Source: Methanolobus zinderi (GTDB lineage: Archaea; Halobacteriota; Methanosarcinia; Methanosarcinales; Methanosarcinaceae). From it: DNA of 64,000 nucleotides. Shown here in pieces: positions 60,947 through 64,000 of this stretch. The notes under the pieces are model-generated. The model saw only the letters and a program-made list of their open reading frames with translations, had not been told where the DNA came from and searched no databases. Made by a program: the position numbers and the translations under genes. Every line of letters starts with the position of its first letter. The stretch's first letter is position 1. Location of the stretch: positions 1,984,001 through 2,048,000 of the forward strand of contig NZ_CP058215.1 in assembly GCF_013388255.1 (NCBI RefSeq), in the 5' to 3' direction.

Positions 60947-62230
60947 ATGAAGGCAATTATTATCGGTGCCGGGCTGGGAGGACTTTTAAGTGCAGCCAAG
61001 CTCTCAGAATCAGGATACGAGGTAGAGGTATTCGAGCGCCTCCCCATAATCGGCGGCAGGTTCACAAATATTCCATACAAAGGTTTTCAACTAACCACTG
61101 GTGCACTGCATATGATACCCCACGGGCCCTCCGGACCCCTTGCCAGGCTGCTGGAAGATGTGGGTGCCGATGTGGAGATAATACGCAAAAAACCAACAGC
61201 TGTTATCAGGATACCCAGAAAAAGAGGAGACACGGACTATAAGTTCGGACATAAAGATCTGCTTTTTGAGGACTTCAAAATGCCGTTCTCCCTTATCAAC
61301 CGCATGAAACTTGCATTCTACATTATTACTACAAGGAAGAACCCACCCAGTGAAGGCTCCTTTTATGAATGGTGCAAAAAACATCTGGACCAGGACTGGA
61401 CCTACCGCATGTCAGACTCTTTCTTTGGATGGGCACTCAGCCTGACATCCAGGGACGTGCCTGTTGAAGAAGCATTTGAGATAATTGAGAATCTCTACCG
61501 CTACGGAGGTGCCGGAGTACCTCTTGGTGGGTGTAAGGCCATCACCGATGCACTCGCTGATATCGTAAAAGCAAACGGCGGCACCATACATACATCCACA
61601 GAGGTCACCGGCATACTAACTGACAACGGAAATGTAAAAGGAGTGCTTGCAGACGGTCAGGAATACATCTCTGACCTGGTCATAAGTGACGTAGGGCACT
61701 CAATCACAACCGGCCTGCTGAATGGTGTAGCAGGAAACGGAGACATAAGAAAATACATTGATGAGGCGAAAAAGTTGAAACCATCTGCCGGTGTTAAAAT
61801 TTGCCTCTCATCAGATAAGCCCCTCATAGGCCACGGCGGAGTGCTGCTCACACCCTACGGGAAAAGAGTGAACGGCATCAATGAGGTGACCAACATCGAT
61901 CCGGACCTTGCTCCTGCGGGAAAACACCTAACAATGTCACATCAGTGCGTTCTCCCGGAAAATCTCGACAGACTTGATGAAGAAATCGAGCTCGGACTTC
62001 AGGATCTTGAGGATATATTTGCAGGCAAGGAATATGAAGTACTCCTCATCCAGTCATATTCCAACGACTGGCCTGTGAACAGGTCATCTTCCGGTTCTGA
62101 CCTGACAAATATAACCCCGGTTAAGAATCTCTTTGTTGTGGGTGACGGAGCAAAGGGAAAAGGTGGAATTGAAGTTGAAGGTGTTGCCCTTGGAGTGGAA
62201 AACACCATGGAAAAAATAATGGAGCATTGA
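60947..62230 (+). CDS. Phytoene desaturase-like FAD oxidoreductase
   Basis: 427 residues with an N-terminal Rossmann FAD motif (AIIIGAGLGGLLSAAKL), the GGR substrate/FAD motif (LPIIGGRFTNIPYKG) and the C-terminal flavin motif (NLFVVGDGAKGKGGIEVEGVA, in part). It belongs to the phytoene desaturase/isoprenoid saturase-like group. In Methanosarcinales such enzymes with a nearby ferredoxin could act on archaeal lipids or methanophenazine prenyl chains; the substrate is inferred. Start ATG 60947, one base after the ferredoxin stop, with GAGGT upstream. Confidence 0.82.
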   Translation: MKAIIIGAGLGGLLSAAKLSESGYEVEVFERLPIIGGRFTNIPYKGFQLTTGALHMIPHGPSGPLARLLEDVGADVEIIRKKPTAVIRIPRKRGDTDYKFGHKDLLFEDFKMPFSLINRMKLAFYIITTRKNPPSEGSFYEWCKKHLDQDWTYRMSDSFFGWALSLTSRDVPVEEAFEIIENLYRYGGAGVPLGGCKAITDALADIVKANGGTIHTSTEVTGILTDNGNVKGVLADGQEYISDLVISDVGHSITTGLLNGVAGNGDIRKYIDEAKKLKPSAGVKICLSSDKPLIGHGGVLLTPYGKRVNGINEVTNIDPDLAPAGKHLTMSHQCVLPENLDRLDEEIELGLQDLEDIFAGKEYEVLLIQSYSNDWPVNRSSSGSDLTNITPVKNLFVVGDGAKGKGGIEVEGVALGVENTMEKIMEH

Positions 62231-62252
62231 TGCTCCGGCTTTTATTGATCAA

Positions 62253-62756
62253 TCATTTATTTAGAAGTTCCATCATTTCCCTGCCAAATGCGAACAGGTC
62301 ATGAGGACTTCTGGAAGTGATCAGATTACCATCGACCACGACTTCCTCATCATATATGTCCGCACCCGCGGCCTTCAGGTCATCGATAACTCCCGGCCAG
62401 CTTGTAGCCTTCCGGCCTTTGATAACACCAGCAGAGATCAATAGCTGGGGGCCATGGCATATTGCCGCAACAGGCTTGTTCTCTTTAAAGAAATGCCTGG
62501 TTATTTCAAGTGCATTAGAATCAAGGCGCATCTTCTCAGGACCCTTTCCACCGGAAATTACCAGAAGGTCATACTCTGCAGGATCAATCTCATCAAAACC
62601 CAGATCGACATTAACAGAGTAGCCGTGTTTGCCCGTAATTGTTCCCCTCTGGAGAGATGCGATCTTTGCATCCACTCCTTCTTCCTTAAGACGGTGATAC
62701 GGATAGATCAGTTCCACATCCTCAAAGCCGTCCGCTCCGAATACAAGTGCTTTCAA
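62253..62756 (-). CDS. DJ-1/PfpI family protein
   Basis: 167 residues. The nucleophile-elbow Cys is in VAAICHGPQLLISAGV, with His next to it, and Glu in FGADGFEDVELIYPYHRLKEEG, in part. The C-terminal ITSRSPHDLFAFGREM matches PfpI/YhbO-type members. These act as proteases, glyoxalases or protein deglycases; which applies is not shown. Convergent with the flavoprotein gene. Confidence 0.9.
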   Translation of the reverse strand: MKALVFGADGFEDVELIYPYHRLKEEGVDAKIASLQRGTITGKHGYSVNVDLGFDEIDPAEYDLLVISGGKGPEKMRLDSNALEITRHFFKENKPVAAICHGPQLLISAGVIKGRKATSWPGVIDDLKAAGADIYDEEVVVDGNLITSRSPHDLFAFGREMMELLNK

Positions 62757-62967
62757 AATATCAACTCCCGATACAGTATTCTGGTCGTCGGTATATGTAG
62801 CTTATGCCAGAGAAGGAATAATATCAGACACAGTAGAACTATTTAAAAAAGAATTTCATAGAAAAGAAATAATGTGTAGGAACATTATTGCTTATTAGTA
62901 TTTATACGATTTTTTACTAATACCAAATACGGACCAATGTGTCTTAAGTAAGCCCTCCTTTCATAGT

Positions 62968-63021
62968 TGCCTCGCAGAAAGACATGTATGACCATCATAG
63001 GGCGTGTCAAGCTGTGAGGCA
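62968..63021. other. Long extended hairpin, possible structured RNA
   Basis: Three stacked helices: TGCCTCGCAG/CTGTGAGGCA (62968-62977 with 63012-63021), GACATG/CGTGTC (62981-62986 with 63003-63008) and TATGA/TCATA (62987-62991 with 62995-62999, loop CCA). They are separated by a symmetric AAA/AAG internal loop and a GGG bulge, and contain two G-T pairs. It lies 28 bases past the stop of the minus-strand DUF1059 gene. No T-run follows it on that strand; a T-rich stretch follows on the plus strand. Confidence 0.5.
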
Positions 63022-63048
63022 CCTATACAGGTAAGGTTTTCAGTTTTT

Positions 63049-63276
63049 TCAGGGTTTTGGAAGATGACCACAGCCACAGCTTCTCCCAAGGAAGGCTGAT
63101 ATCCTGTGTTTCAGTTCGTGGACTTCTTCATGGGACATTGTTTCAAGCAGGTCCTTGTGCTCGGTGTCAACATGATCGAACATTTTCTGTTCAACTTCTT
63201 CCAGGTCATATCCCATTGCCATGTAGCTACAATTGCCGATGCCCACGTCAGTGCATTTTACCATTCTTACCTTCAT
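63049..63276 (-). CDS. DUF1059 family small protein
   Basis: 75 residues. The DUF1059 pattern C..VGIG.C.......G.DLEEV...M..H...EH is clear (KCTDVGIGNCSYMAMGYD). It ends in a Cys cluster (GRSCGCGH) that may bind metal. Function unknown; the family is often linked to stress. The start ATG 63276 lies after GGAGCATGG upstream. The long hairpin at 62968-63021 is just beyond its stop. Confidence 0.78.
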   Translation of the reverse strand: MKVRMVKCTDVGIGNCSYMAMGYDLEEVEQKMFDHVDTEHKDLLETMSHEEVHELKHRISAFLGRSCGCGHLPKP

Positions 63277-63499
63277 AATCCATGCTCCTTTATGTAAGTA
63301 TAAATCTAATGAAAGTAGTAGGATATAAATCTAGTTTTCCGCTTTTTGTATTAAAGCAGATTGAAAATGTTTTCAACCGGGTTTTTAGAACCTGCCTTCA
63401 GAGAAATACCCGTATTAGTATTTCAGTTTCCTAATGTGATTTAAGCCGGTCCGGGAATCTTTTTTATGGGCAAATGGGAAGATACGGAAGTGTTCCGAA

Positions 63500-64000
63500 A
63501 TGAGAAGATATGTGTTGATGAGCGGAGTGGTTTTTCTTATTCTGCTGGCAGGCATTATGAGTATGGGTTGTGAAAGCCGGGAAGAGCAGATAAGAGCAAT
63601 AGAAGATACTGAGATCACTGTAAGGAGTATCGAGGTTAACGAGTTCAGCTCGGATCTTATCGACCTGAATGTAACCCTTGATATCTACAACCCAAACGAT
63701 GTCACTGCCAGACTTGAAAGAATGAATTATACAGTCTATGCAAACGATGTGAACATCGGCAACGGAAGCTTTGAGGAAGCTGTTGAGATACCGCCTGAAG
63801 AAGGCAGAAGGACATCAACCAACTTTACTACAGAACCAACAATTGTACCGGCTACGATCTTCAGTGCCCTGAGACAGGGAGAGCTTGTATGGAGTGTTGA
63901 GGGAGTACTGTATTTTGATACACCCCTGGGAACCTTTGAACAGCCATTCTCCGGGAATATTTCAGAAACCCAGAACAATACAGGACAAGAAGAGATATCT
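63500..64000 (+). CDS. LEA14/WHy-domain lipoprotein, 3' end outside window
   Basis: 167 codons are visible and the frame runs off the end. A signal peptide (VVFLILLAGIMSMG) ends in a lipobox Cys at residue 24. The rest matches the LEA14/WHy domain: IDLNVTLDIYNPNDVTARLE and later alternating strands (LVWSVEGVLYFDTPLG). WHy domains are associated with desiccation or stress tolerance and bind other macromolecules. The ATG follows GGAAGTG at suitable spacing. Confidence 0.78.
   Translation, partial: MRRYVLMSGVVFLILLAGIMSMGCESREEQIRAIEDTEITVRSIEVNEFSSDLIDLNVTLDIYNPNDVTARLERMNYTVYANDVNIGNGSFEEAVEIPPEEGRRTSTNFTTEPTIVPATIFSALRQGELVWSVEGVLYFDTPLGTFEQPFSGNISETQNNTGQEEIS

Noticed and set aside
1-64000. 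CRISPR arrays, insertion sequences, rRNA genes
   Set aside because: No regularly spaced repeats, transposase genes with terminal inverted repeats, or rRNA signatures were seen.

Overview
The window looks like chromosomal DNA of a methylotrophic, cytochrome-containing methanogenic archaeon of the Methanosarcinales (most like Methanolobus, Methanococcoides or Methanomethylovorans; the genus is inference). The evidence is a complete F420H2 dehydrogenase operon (fpoA-O), methanogenesis marker protein 2, a coenzyme F390 synthetase homologue, the tetrahydrosarcinapterin-type glutamate ligase MptN, a FilR1-type methanogen regulator, a PEF-CTERM protein, archaeal preQ0/archaeosine genes, and TATA-box promoters with GGAGGTGA-type ribosome binding sites.

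Layout. 1-5 kb: tail of a Cache-type lipoprotein, AT-rich intergenic DNA, two FilR-type regulators (one without its C-terminal domain), a DUF5658 membrane protein, tRNA-Thr(GGT), a chorismate lyase-like protein and DUF5611. 5-15 kb: an unknown membrane protein, a secreted seven-bladed propeller, a photolyase-like flavoprotein, a radical SAM protein, methanogenesis marker 2, nifB, and the preQ0 set queC-DUF366-queE-queD; queC has no canonical start codon. 15-30 kb: a ferritin-like protein, a PEF-CTERM surface protein, a YyaL-type protein, the F390 synthetase homologue, a response regulator/DUF835 plus KaiC-like pair, the plus-strand run DUF434-mptN-pth2-lipoprotein-truD, the minus-strand run Trm112-like - membrane-anchored protein - pyrG, and a nucleoside-recognition membrane protein.

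31-42.6 kb is one long chemotaxis operon: cheY-cheB-cheA-cheC-(FtsA-like)-cheR-cheC-cheC-cheD-(Cys-rich membrane protein)-cheC-hypothetical. It has four CheC paralogues with different active-site losses, a large FtsA/PilM-like actin-fold protein with beta-grasp-like C-terminal repeats, and a membrane protein joining a Cys-rich cluster to a degenerate ATPase-like domain. It has no cheW, receptor, cheF or archaellum gene. I regard this as the most interesting system in the window. Just downstream is a separate unit encoding two paralogous proteins of a family I do not recognise, then a GntP-type permease.

45.5-48.4 kb holds a duplicated arrangement of a PRC-barrel gene (minus) and a DUF2795 gene (plus). 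The two PRC genes share an identical 19-bp promoter element and a 5'-leader hairpin at the same position. 48.5-58.7 kb is the fpo operon on the minus strand, encoding the membrane complex that passes electrons from F420H2 to methanophenazine and pumps protons; it ends in a clear hairpin terminator. 59-64 kb holds a zinc-ribbon protein, DUF22, an Lrp/AsnC regulator, a tiny two-cluster ferredoxin followed by a phytoene desaturase-like flavoprotein, a DJ-1/PfpI protein, a DUF1059 protein with a long extended hairpin beside it, and the start of a LEA14-type lipoprotein running off the end.
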